Shown here: positions 1 through 5,239 of the stretch, in pieces
Numbering within the stretch: position 1 is the stretch's first letter
How the letters are laid out: every line of letters begins with the position of its first letter
Origin: an uncultured Clostridia bacterium
GTDB taxonomy: Bacteria; Bacillota; Clostridia; Christensenellales; UBA1242
Direction: 5' to 3'
DNA: 5,386 nucleotides
Assembly: GCA_947366645.1 (NCBI GenBank)
Contig: CANBAX010000056.1
Location: forward strand, 1 to 5,386
The notes under the pieces: model-generated
Seen by the model: only the letters and a program-made list of their open reading frames with translations
Database searches by the model: none
Told to the model about the DNA's origin: nothing
Position numbers and translations under genes: made by a program

Positions 1-2
1 AG

Positions 3-335
3 AAAGGCTTTAATGAATATGAAATGGTAGAAGTTACTAAGGATTATGATTATTCGCAGTATTTACGCCTTGAAGATGCGCGTAAAGAGTTTGTCAAAGT
101 AGGCACAAAAGGAAGTTATCGCTATCCAATGCGTGAGGAAGAGAAAGGAAAAATAACCTATATCTATAAACTGCCTGAGAAAATAGAAGGTGGTGTATCA
201 AAGGATAAAGTTGTAGGTGAAATTTCAACTTATTATGGTAATGACTTGCTATTTTCTGAAAAAATATATACAATGGAAGAGGTAAGGAGTAATACCATAC
301 TGGAGAAACTCAAAGATATCTTCCGAAAATGGTAA
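3..335 (+). CDS. D-alanyl-D-alanine carboxypeptidase (DacF/PBP5 type), C-terminal part only
   Basis: Partial gene: the frame is open to the left edge (first full codon at 3, reading KGFNEYEMVEV), so the ATG at 24 is an internal methionine. About 110 residues are visible. They resemble the C-terminal region of low-molecular-weight penicillin-binding proteins: the end of the catalytic domain ('YGFxxYE'-like), then the small beta-rich PBP5 C-terminal domain ('KVVGEISTYYGNDLLFSEKI'), then a short amphipathic basic/aromatic tail (ILEKLKDIFRKW) of the kind that anchors these enzymes to the outer face of the membrane. The family removes the terminal D-Ala from peptidoglycan stem peptides. The serine active-site motifs lie outside the window. 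It is followed after 9 nt by rluB, a pairing I recall from Bacillus and clostridial scpAB-dac-rluB neighbourhoods. DacF, DacB or another paralogue cannot be separated from this fragment. Confidence 0.8.
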   Translation, partial: KGFNEYEMVEVTKDYDYSQYLRLEDARKEFVKVGTKGSYRYPMREEEKGKITYIYKLPEKIEGGVSKDKVVGEISTYYGNDLLFSEKIYTMEEVRSNTILEKLKDIFRKW

Positions 336-344
336 GTGTAATGA

Positions 345-1052
345 ATGCGTTTAAACAAATTTTTATCAAATAGCGGGGTTGCGTCAAGACGGAAATGTGA
401 TACTCTCATTTCAGAGGGAAAGGTTACGGTAAACGGCCGTGTAGTCACTGAGATGGGTGTAAATATAAATGAAAAGCGGGATAAAGTCACAGCAGAGGGG
501 AAAGAGGTCAAACTTCCTTCCTCTTTTGTGTATATAAAACTAAATAAACCAAAAGGGTATGCTTGCACGGCAAGTGACGAAAAGGGAAGAAAGACGATAT
601 ACGAACTTGTAAAATGTCAACAGCGGTTATTTTCTGTCGGTAGACTTGACTATGATACAGAGGGACTTATCCTTCTCACAAACGATGGCGACTTTGCAAA
701 TAAGATAATGCACCCGTCATATAATATAGAGAAAGAATATAAAGTGAATGTGGAAGGTGAGGTAAAGGAAAGCGAACTTGCCGTACTTCGTGCAGGTGTA
801 GTTGTGGAAGGCGAAAGAATGCCGGAAGCAAAGGTTAAATGGCTGTGCTATGAAAAGGGAACAACAAAACTTTCAGTGGTAATTGATGAAGGGCAGAATA
901 GGCAGATAAGAAGAATGTTTGAAGCGATAGGAAGGAGTATAAAACTTTTAAAGCGGGTAAGGATAGGAGAGGTTACCCTCGGCGGACTTAAACGCGGGGA
1001 CTATAGGGACTTAAATGAAAGAGAACTTTCAAGCCTTGTGAGGGAAAGATGA
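345..1052 (+). CDS. rluB: rRNA large-subunit pseudouridine synthase, RluB/RsuA family
   Basis: 235 residues, normal length for the family. An N-terminal S4 RNA-binding domain covers about residues 1-50 (MRLNKFLSNSGVASRRKCD, then VTVNG), followed by the catalytic domain. The catalytic motif GRLDYDTEGLILLTNDG starts at residue 99, making Asp102 the expected nucleophile. 'HPSYNIEKEYKV' and the late motif EGQNRQIRRMFEAIG (182-196) are also typical. The family isomerises a specific uridine in rRNA; RluB acts on helix 89 of 23S rRNA near the peptidyl-transferase centre and RsuA on 16S rRNA. Sequence style and neighbourhood favour RluB. The ATG at 345 is chosen because it starts the S4 domain exactly; the ATG at 341 is out of frame. 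No strong Shine-Dalgarno precedes it, so translation is probably coupled to the carboxypeptidase gene 9 nt upstream. Its stop overlaps the next start as ATGA. Confidence 0.95.
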   Translation: MRLNKFLSNSGVASRRKCDTLISEGKVTVNGRVVTEMGVNINEKRDKVTAEGKEVKLPSSFVYIKLNKPKGYACTASDEKGRKTIYELVKCQQRLFSVGRLDYDTEGLILLTNDGDFANKIMHPSYNIEKEYKVNVEGEVKESELAVLRAGVVVEGERMPEAKVKWLCYEKGTTKLSVVIDEGQNRQIRRMFEAIGRSIKLLKRVRIGEVTLGGLKRGDYRDLNERELSSLVRER

Positions 1053-2413
1053 GGATAGCAGTCATAGGCGGCGGAGCAAGCGGACTATTTGTTGCTTCAC
1101 AATTACAGGGCTATGATGTTACTATATTTGACGGAAATGAGAAATGCGGGAAAAAACTTTTTATCACGGGTAAGGGAAGATGTAATTTGACTAATAACTG
1201 TGATAAACAAGAGTTTCTATCAAATGTCGTCAATGGCGAAAAGTTCATTCAAAGTGCAATAAGTCGTTTTCTTCCAAGTGATACGATGGCTTATTTTGAG
1301 GGGGAGGGACTTTCGCTTAAAACGGAACGCGGTGGCCGAGTGTTCCCAATAAGCGATAAATCTAGTGATGTAATTAAAACGCTGGAAAGGGCGTGTAAGC
1401 ACGTGCAAGTTAAACTCAATGAAAAGGTGGTATCGGTGGAGCGAATGTGTCCTCGTCTTGCGACTTGCGGAAGCCAGTCAAAAGATGTTTCCTTGACTTG
1501 TCCTGTCATTCAGCCCGACCCTGTCATTTCGACTTTTTCATCTTCTGTCATTTCGACAGACGCGACCTATGGTCGCAAAGTGGAGAAATCTATCATTTCG
1601 CAGTCTTATATAGTCACAACCACGAAAGCCCGCTATACTTTTGATAAAGTGATAATTGCCACTGGTGGCAAGACCTACTCTGGCACTGGCAGTGAGGGTG
1701 ATGGCTATAAATTTGCTAAAATGCTAGGGCATAGCATAGTAGAGCCAAAACCTGCGTTAGTACCAATCAAACTTAACGAAAGCGTTAAAAATATGCAAGG
1801 CTTGCCACTTAAAAATGTAACACTGTACGCAGTTGCAGATAATAAAAAATATAGCCAGTTTGGCGAAATGCTGTTTACTGATGAGGGGATTACAGGGCCA
1901 ATAGTGCTTACTATGTCAAGTTATATTAATAGGGCAAAAAAGGTGGAACTTTACCTTGATTTAAAGCCCGCTCTGTCATATGAGCAACTCGAAGCTCGCC
2001 TTTTACGCGAGTTTGATGAAGGAAAAAATAAAAATCTATTTAATGTAATGCGCACTCTGCTTCCCAAAAATTTTATTGAGTTTTTCTTATATAAATTGAC
2101 ATTAAGCCCACTTCGTAAAATTAATACTATTACTCAACAGGAGAGAGAAAGATTAGCAAAAGGCCTAAAACACTTTTCTATTGCATATAAACAGTTGTAT
2201 CCACTTGATAGCGGAATAGTCACAAGTGGTGGAGTGAATTTAAAAGAGATAAATCCTTCCACTATGGAAAGTAAGATATGTAAAGGTCTGTATTTTATAG
2301 GAGAGGTACTTGATGTAGACTGCCTTACAGGTGGCTTTAATCTACAAATAGCGTTTGCGACGGCATATGCTTGCGGGCAAGCAATAAAAAAGGAGGACAG
2401 TAATGATATTTAG
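1049..2413 (+). CDS. HI0933-family (YhiN/YtfP-like) FAD-binding flavoprotein with in-frame repeat insertion
   Basis: 454 residues. The N-terminal Rossmann FAD site is VIGGGASG (GxGxxG at 7-12), followed by the family signature TGKGRCNLTN (40-49) and RVFPISDKSSDV (97-108). The second half has ATGGKTYSGTGSEGDGY (204-220), GEMLFTDEGITGP (272-284), TSGGVNLKEI (392-401) and the C-terminal FAD-contact segment GLYFIGEVLDVDCLTGGFNL (413-432). All expected blocks are present and in order. Family members are predicted flavin-dependent oxidoreductases of uncertain physiological reaction, usually about 400-420 residues. The excess maps to residues about 133-185, whose DNA is the window's interspersed repeat; without it the protein would be about 401 residues and VVSVER would join SYIVTTTKARYTFDKVIIATGG as in relatives. 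The gene overlaps rluB by 4 nt and plsC by 11 nt, so it sits mid-operon. No frameshift or stop is visible, so it is probably expressed; whether the insertion is tolerated structurally is inference. Confidence 0.93.
   Translation: MRIAVIGGGASGLFVASQLQGYDVTIFDGNEKCGKKLFITGKGRCNLTNNCDKQEFLSNVVNGEKFIQSAISRFLPSDTMAYFEGEGLSLKTERGGRVFPISDKSSDVIKTLERACKHVQVKLNEKVVSVERMCPRLATCGSQSKDVSLTCPVIQPDPVISTFSSSVISTDATYGRKVEKSIISQSYIVTTTKARYTFDKVIIATGGKTYSGTGSEGDGYKFAKMLGHSIVEPKPALVPIKLNESVKNMQGLPLKNVTLYAVADNKKYSQFGEMLFTDEGITGPIVLTMSSYINRAKKVELYLDLKPALSYEQLEARLLREFDEGKNKNLFNVMRTLLPKNFIEFFLYKLTLSPLRKINTITQQERERLAKGLKHFSIAYKQLYPLDSGIVTSGGVNLKEINPSTMESKICKGLYFIGEVLDVDCLTGGFNLQIAFATAYACGQAIKKEDSNDI
1445..1603 (+). 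repeat. Repeat-derived insertion inside the flavoprotein coding sequence
   Basis: About 159 nt (53 codons; borders approximate) with no counterpart expected in the protein family. It contains repeat left ends at 1504 (degenerate), 1522, 1546 and 1591 (TATCATTTCG, decayed). The copy at 1546-1591 is complete: TGTCATTTCGAC at the left, GTGGAGAAATCT at the right, and a perfect central hairpin GCGACC-TAT-GGTCGC at 1562-1576. Translation gives the repeated peptide VIST. The first part (1445-1503) does not match the core repeat and may be an older or different piece. Confidence 0.85.
1546..1591 (+). repeat. Complete palindromic repeat unit (in-gene copy)
   Basis: A 46-nt unit. The basal stem ATTTC (1550-1554) pairs with GAAAT (1585-1589). 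The central perfect 6-bp stem GCGACC/GGTCGC has loop TAT. It has the same ends as the units at 3432-3474 and 5183-5225 but a different centre. Confidence 0.85.
2391..2396 (+). promoter_or_regulatory. Ribosome binding site of plsC
   Basis: A perfect AGGAGG lies 6 nt before the ATG at 2403, inside the end of the flavoprotein gene. It is the strongest Shine-Dalgarno in the operon and fixes the plsC start, giving an 11-nt overlap between the genes. Confidence 0.9.
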
Positions 2414-3047
2414 AATTGCGCAGTTTCTAGTAGCTATATACTTAAAGATATTTTATCCAACAAAGATAGTTGGCAAAAAAAATCTGCCTAAAGGCGCGGC
2501 AATACTTTCGTGTAATCACACCTCTAATTTTGATGCAATACTCATAGCAGTCAATACATGGGAGAAAAAATATTATCTCACAAAAAAAGAGTGGTTTGAA
2601 AATAAACTTATCGGCTGGTTTATGAAGAAGATAGGCTGCATTAAGATAGATAGAAATTCCACTGATATTACTGCTGTAAAAAATTGCTTAAAGGTGCTAA
2701 AAGAGGGTAAAAAACTATTTATCTTCCCAGAAGGTACAAGAAATAAATCGGAGGATTTGTCACTTGGTCAGGTAAAACAAGGCGTAAGTATGTTTGCAAT
2801 TAAAGCAAAAGTGCCGGTGGTGCCAATGTATATATCCAGCCGTCCACGCTTTTGTCATCGTACAGTAATAACGGTTGGCGAGCCTTTTGAACTTAGCGAC
2901 TTCTATGGTCAAAAAGCAAATGAAGAGGTGCTTGAAAAAGCAAGCGAAATAGTCGCTGATAAAATGAAAACTTTGCAAGAACAAGTTATTCTTGCAGACG
3001 CCGAAAAGAAAAAAGCAAAGAAAAAGAAAGTGAAGAATCCCGTTTAA
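2403..3047 (+). CDS. plsC: 1-acyl-sn-glycerol-3-phosphate acyltransferase (PlsC family)
   Basis: 214 residues, typical for bacterial PlsC. The catalytic motif is NHTSNFD (38-44, the HxxxxD pair being His39 and Asp44). The substrate-phosphate motif is FPEGTRN (108-114). The block VPVVPMYIS (137-145) matches the family's third conserved region. The N-terminus (MIFRIAQFLVAIYLKIFY) is a hydrophobic, membrane-associating helix. The enzyme acylates the sn-2 position of lysophosphatidic acid to make phosphatidic acid at the cytoplasmic membrane. The C-terminal 14 residues are very lysine-rich (KKKAKKKKVK), which may add electrostatic membrane binding. The stop TAA (3045-3047) is only 5 nt before the first repeat of the downstream array, and the last codons contain TGAAGAATCC (3031-3040), which resembles a repeat right end; tail extension by a repeat remnant is possible but unproven. 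In many clostridia cmk precedes this gene; here the flavoprotein abuts it directly. Confidence 0.92.
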   Translation: MIFRIAQFLVAIYLKIFYPTKIVGKKNLPKGAAILSCNHTSNFDAILIAVNTWEKKYYLTKKEWFENKLIGWFMKKIGCIKIDRNSTDITAVKNCLKVLKEGKKLFIFPEGTRNKSEDLSLGQVKQGVSMFAIKAKVPVVPMYISSRPRFCHRTVITVGEPFELSDFYGQKANEEVLEKASEIVADKMKTLQEQVILADAEKKKAKKKKVKNPV

Positions 3048-3097
3048 TGTCTGTCATTTCGACCGAAACGCAGTGTAGTGGGGGAATCTCTCTGTTC

Positions 3098-3163
3098 TTG
3101 TCATTTCGACCAACTCCTCCTTATGTCATCTCGACCGTAGTGGAGAGAACTATACTCCAACCA
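3098..3163 (+). repeat. 66-bp direct repeat, copy A
   Basis: Matches 3261-3326 at 64 of 66 positions by my reading (differences at 3138/3301, T/C, and 3155/3318, C/A). Each copy contains one left-half core plus one short complete unit, so it records a segmental duplication within the array with a 163-nt offset. Confidence 0.9.
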
Positions 3164-3260
3164 TCTTGTCATTTCAAACCAAAACACTTAATACCTTTGT
3201 TATTGCGACCAAAACACGATATACCCTTGTCATTACGACCGAAATTCATTTACTTTTATC

Positions 3261-3326
3261 TTGTCATTTCGACCAACTCCTCCTTATGTCATCTCGACCG
3301 CAGTGGAGAGAACTATAATCCAACCA
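3261..3326 (+). repeat. 66-bp direct repeat, copy B
   Basis: Second copy of 3098-3163 (64/66 identical). The following degenerate core at 3330 sits at the same 163-nt offset from the core at 3167, so the duplicated block may originally have been longer. Confidence 0.9.
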
Positions 3327-3363
3327 CTTTATCTTTTCGACCGAAATTCATTTACTTTTACCT

Positions 3364-3431
3364 TGTCATTTCGACCGTAGCCCGGTTTCTTCCATCTTGT
3401 CATTTCGACCGTAGCCCGGTTTCTTCCATCT
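3364..3431 (+). repeat. Two identical 34-nt tandem repeats
   Basis: Positions 3364-3397 and 3398-3431 are identical: the left core, then TAGCCCGGTTTCTTCCATCT. The complete unit at 3432 continues the same 34-nt phase, as does the decayed core at 3330. Perfect identity suggests a recent tandem duplication. Confidence 0.92.
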
Positions 3432-3474
3432 TGTCATTTCGACCGAAGGGCTTCAGCCCGAAGCGGAGAAATCT
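3432..3474 (+). repeat. Complete palindromic repeat unit (array 1)
   Basis: A 43-nt unit that best represents the family. Nested pairing is visible: ATTTC (3436-3440) with GAAAT (3468-3472), CCG with CGG, and a central GGGC-TTCA-GCCC hairpin. It ends 4 nt before the terminator hairpin's A tract. Confidence 0.9.
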
Positions 3475-3478
3475 ATAC

Positions 3479-3511
3479 AAAAAAAGCACAACAATAAGTT
3501 GTGCTTTTTTT
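3479..3511. terminator. Bidirectional intrinsic terminator
   Basis: GCACAAC (3486-3492) pairs perfectly with GTTGTGC (3498-3504) around loop AATAA. Seven A residues precede the stem and seven T residues follow it, so both strands read as stem plus U tract. It sits between the plus-strand plsC operon and the convergent minus-strand gene, whose stop codon (3510-3512) overlaps its T tract. Confidence 0.93.
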
Positions 3512-3851
3512 ATACGTTTTCGTCTAGCATTCTTTTAATAGTTGCTTCATTTGAAATTTGTGCAAATTTAACATTTCCAACTCTGTCAAGGTTAACACAA
3601 ATCCATTCTTCACTTTGCAATTCAACCATTGCAGAAGCCTTATCATCGTTAACTTCGCCAATATCAATTATTTCAATGTCGTAATATCTATTTATGTCAT
3701 CTGCTTCAAGATATAGGTCTGCATCTTTGTGATAGAATTTGTAAACTCCATCTTCATCTTTTTTTACTTCCCAGCCAGAAGGCTCTCTTTCTGTATAAGT
3801 TTTGTCATTGAAAAATTCGCTTGCCTTCACCATTTTTACTTCTTGTTCCAT
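3510..3851 (-). CDS. Small acidic protein of unknown function
   Basis: 113 residues; I do not recognise the family. It is rich in Asp and Glu with many aromatic residues, has a single cysteine (Cys85), and shows no signal peptide or membrane segment, so a small soluble cytoplasmic protein is likely. The alternation of charged and hydrophobic residues at 36-95 (GVYKFYHKDADLYLEA, then YYDIEIIDIGEV, then ASAMVELQSEEWICVNLD) suggests a mostly beta fold. The start at 3851 is supported by AGGAG 8 nt upstream and a promoter beyond it, which makes it a real, monocistronic gene rather than a shadow frame. The alternative start at Met7 lacks its own Shine-Dalgarno. It ends in the shared terminator. It sits where, in clostridial neighbourhoods I recall, ispH joins plsC to the S1 gene, so it may be a lineage-specific addition. 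Confidence 0.82.
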   Translation of the reverse strand: MEQEVKMVKASEFFNDKTYTEREPSGWEVKKDEDGVYKFYHKDADLYLEADDINRYYDIEIIDIGEVNDDKASAMVELQSEEWICVNLDRVGNVKFAQISNEATIKRMLDENV

Positions 3852-3859
3852 ATTTATAA

Positions 3860-3864
3860 CTCCT
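3860..3864 (-). promoter_or_regulatory. Ribosome binding site of the acidic-protein gene
   Basis: On the minus strand the sequence reads AAAAGGAGTT, with AGGAG 8 nt before the ATG at 3851. This decides the start codon. Confidence 0.85.
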
Positions 3865-3876
3865 TTTGATATTAAA

Positions 3877-3904
3877 AGTATATCATATTTGTTTAAAATT
3901 TCAA
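3877..3904 (-). promoter_or_regulatory. Sigma-A-type promoter of the acidic-protein gene
   Basis: Minus strand: -35 TTGAAA (3899-3904), 16-nt spacer, -10 TATACT (3877-3882) preceded by TGA, an extended -10 element. Its position, about 26 nt upstream of the start codon, fits a short leader. Confidence 0.75.
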
Positions 3905-3933
3905 TACTAAAAGCGAATTTAATTATGAAAAAT

Positions 3934-3962
3934 TTGACATTTAAAAAAATATTTGTTAGTCT
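3934..3962 (+). promoter_or_regulatory. Sigma-A-type promoter of the S1-domain gene
   Basis: Consensus -35 TTGACA (3934-3939), 17-nt spacer, weak -10 TAGTCT (3957-3962) preceded by TGT (extended -10). The ATG at 3925 lies upstream of this promoter, which argues against it as the S1 gene start. Confidence 0.62.
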
Positions 3963-3984
3963 AAAATATAAAGAGAAGAAAAAA

Positions 3985-5028
3985 ATGAACGAAAATTTTA
4001 ATTTAGAAGCAATAGATAAAACCTTTACAAGTTATAAAAAGGGACAAATGTTTGATGGCGTAGTAGTAATAAAACGCCAAGACGGAGTAATATTTAATAT
4101 AGGTGGCAAGAATGACGCCTTTATTCCTCGTGATGATTTTGATGACTATGAAAGTCTAAAAATAGGGGATAGATTTAAAGTTATCATCACAAACCAGAAG
4201 AATGAAGAAGGAATAATAGAGGTTTCCAAACGGCTGGCTGACGATAAAACTCTTGCCACACAAAACGCTCAAAAACTGAAACTCGGCAGTTCCTTCAGTT
4301 TTGTTGTGTCAGGTAATCGTGATGGTGGTTTAGTATCTCGTATGGGAGAGTATGAAATATTTATTCCTTCCGATGAAATTTTTACAACAGCCACTCGTGA
4401 TATACGCAAATTAGTTGGAAAACAATTCGACGCCACCGTAACAGAAATAAATAGAGAGGAGAAGAAAATTATTGCCAGCATCAAACTCCTTGCCACCCAA
4501 GTAAAGGAAAGGAATGAAAGCCTGTTTTGGAATTCAATATTTGTTAATAAGGTAGTTAAAGGTAAAGTAAAGAAAATACTTCCATATGGTGCTTTTGTTG
4601 ATGTAGACGGGGTAGACTGCTTTATTCATATTTCAAACATCTCGCATAAACGTATTGAAAACCCAAATGAAGAGATTAAGGAGGGTGAGGAATATACATT
4701 CAAAGTGCTAGAACTTGATAGAATAAATAAAAAGGTGGCACTTTCCCTTAAAGCCTTGCAGGAAAGCCCAAAAACCCTTGCCATTCGTGAACTTGTTGTG
4801 GGAAATACCTATAGTGGCGAGGTGGTAAAAATCTTAAAATTTGGTGCTATTATAAAATTGGACAATGGTGCAAGCGGATTACTTCATATTTCAAATGCCA
4901 CCGAGGATAAACAAAAACAGATATATGAAATTGTGAAACTTGACCAAAAAGTAGAGGTTGTAGTCCTTGATAAAGATGAAATAGAAGAAAGGGTATCCTT
5001 TGGGCTAATACACTCAAAATCAACATGA
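3985..5028 (+). CDS. rpsA: S1 RNA-binding domain protein with four S1 repeats (RpsA/YpfD-like)
   Basis: 347 residues from the ATG at 3985. Four consecutive S1 (OB-fold) domains lie at about 19-83, 98-169, 189-257 and 271-344. Domain 3 is the most canonical (KGKVKKILPYGAFVDVDGVD, then FIHISNIS); domain 4 has GEVVKILKFGAIIKLDNG and LLHISN. Domains 1 and 2 follow the pattern of RpsA N-terminal repeats (GGKNDAFIPRDDF and EIFIPSDEI). Four-domain proteins of this kind in low-GC Gram-positives bind single-stranded RNA and associate with ribosomes; whether they are true S1 equivalents is debated. The frame extends upstream to 3802, but that stretch is intergenic, overlaps the opposite gene and contains the promoter. 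Purine-rich AAGAGAAG just before 3985 serves as ribosome binding site. Some clostridia carry IspH fused or adjacent to this protein; here neither is seen. Transcription is probably monocistronic. Confidence 0.9.
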   Translation: MNENFNLEAIDKTFTSYKKGQMFDGVVVIKRQDGVIFNIGGKNDAFIPRDDFDDYESLKIGDRFKVIITNQKNEEGIIEVSKRLADDKTLATQNAQKLKLGSSFSFVVSGNRDGGLVSRMGEYEIFIPSDEIFTTATRDIRKLVGKQFDATVTEINREEKKIIASIKLLATQVKERNESLFWNSIFVNKVVKGKVKKILPYGAFVDVDGVDCFIHISNISHKRIENPNEEIKEGEEYTFKVLELDRINKKVALSLKALQESPKTLAIRELVVGNTYSGEVVKILKFGAIIKLDNGASGLLHISNATEDKQKQIYEIVKLDQKVEVVVLDKDEIEERVSFGLIHSKST

Positions 5029-5097
5029 TTTTTTCTGTCATCTCACCCGCTCTTTGTCATTCTGAGAGTAGTTGAAGAAACCAGCGTAACGTTTAAA

Positions 5098-5137
5098 AGT
5101 GCCTAAGGCATTGTCATCTCGACCTACATTAGGCACT
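5098..5137. repeat. 9-bp perfect inverted repeat in array 2
   Basis: AGTGCCTAA (5098-5106) is the reverse complement of TTAGGCACT (5129-5137), with a 22-nt loop that contains one core copy (5112-5125). The left arm also overlaps a small TGCC-TAA-GGCA hairpin. It could be a cruciform, an RNA hairpin, or the scar of a local inverted duplication. Confidence 0.7.
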
Positions 5138-5182
5138 GTCATTTAGACCTACATTTTTTGTCATTTCGACAACTCCCGCCAC

Positions 5183-5225
5183 TGTTATTTCGACCGAAGG
5201 GCTTTAGCCGGTAGCGGAGAAATCT
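5183..5225 (+). repeat. Complete palindromic repeat unit (array 2)
   Basis: A 43-nt unit, same length and ends as 3432-3474. Basal stem ATTTC (5187-5191) pairs with GAAAT (5219-5223). The centre GGCTTTAGCC differs from the array 1 unit but still pairs (GGCT/AGCC). Confidence 0.88.
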
Positions 5226-5239
5226 TAAAATCCACCGCT

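Larger units (their letters stand above)
3052..3474 (+). repeat. Interspersed-repeat array 1 (downstream of plsC)
   Basis: This gene-free stretch holds twelve same-orientation copies of the left core TGTCATTTCGACC, some decayed, starting at 3052, 3099, 3124, 3167, 3198, 3228, 3262, 3287, 3330, 3364, 3398 and 3432. Units with a right end (GGAATCT, GGAGAGAACT or GGAGAAATCT) are those at 3052, 3124, 3287 and 3432; the rest are left halves. The array lies in the presumed 3' untranslated region of the plsC operon, before the terminator at 3479. A 163-codon open frame through it (3047-3538) is a repeat artefact. Confidence 0.95.

Noticed and set aside
233..568. Minus-strand gene of 111 residues
   Set aside because: It is antisense to dacF and rluB, both well supported; no convincing family features or ribosome binding site. 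The other antisense frames at 1220-1408, 1291-1509, 2760-2984, 4269-4496 and 4850-5041 were dropped for the same reason.
1447..1644. Plus-strand frame of 65 residues inside the flavoprotein gene
   Set aside because: It is a second open frame of the stop-free repeat, not a separate gene.
1049..2413. Flavoprotein pseudogene caused by the repeat
   Set aside because: The frame is continuous and all family motifs lie on both sides in order, so it is an insertion allele and not a broken gene.
3047..3538. Real protein-coding gene of 163 residues
   Set aside because: It consists of repeat sequence read through in changing phase, lacks a ribosome binding site and crosses the terminator into the opposite gene.
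3802..3984. Longer N-terminus for the S1-domain protein
   Set aside because: This stretch overlaps the start of the minus-strand gene and contains both promoters; the S1 fold begins after the ATG at 3985, which has a purine-rich ribosome binding site. The ATG at 3925 lies upstream of the -35 element.
5016..5034. Terminator after the S1 gene (AAAATCA-ACA-TGATTTT plus T residues)
   Set aside because: The 7-bp stem has only one G-C pair, a 3-nt loop and overlaps the stop codon; too weak to call with confidence.
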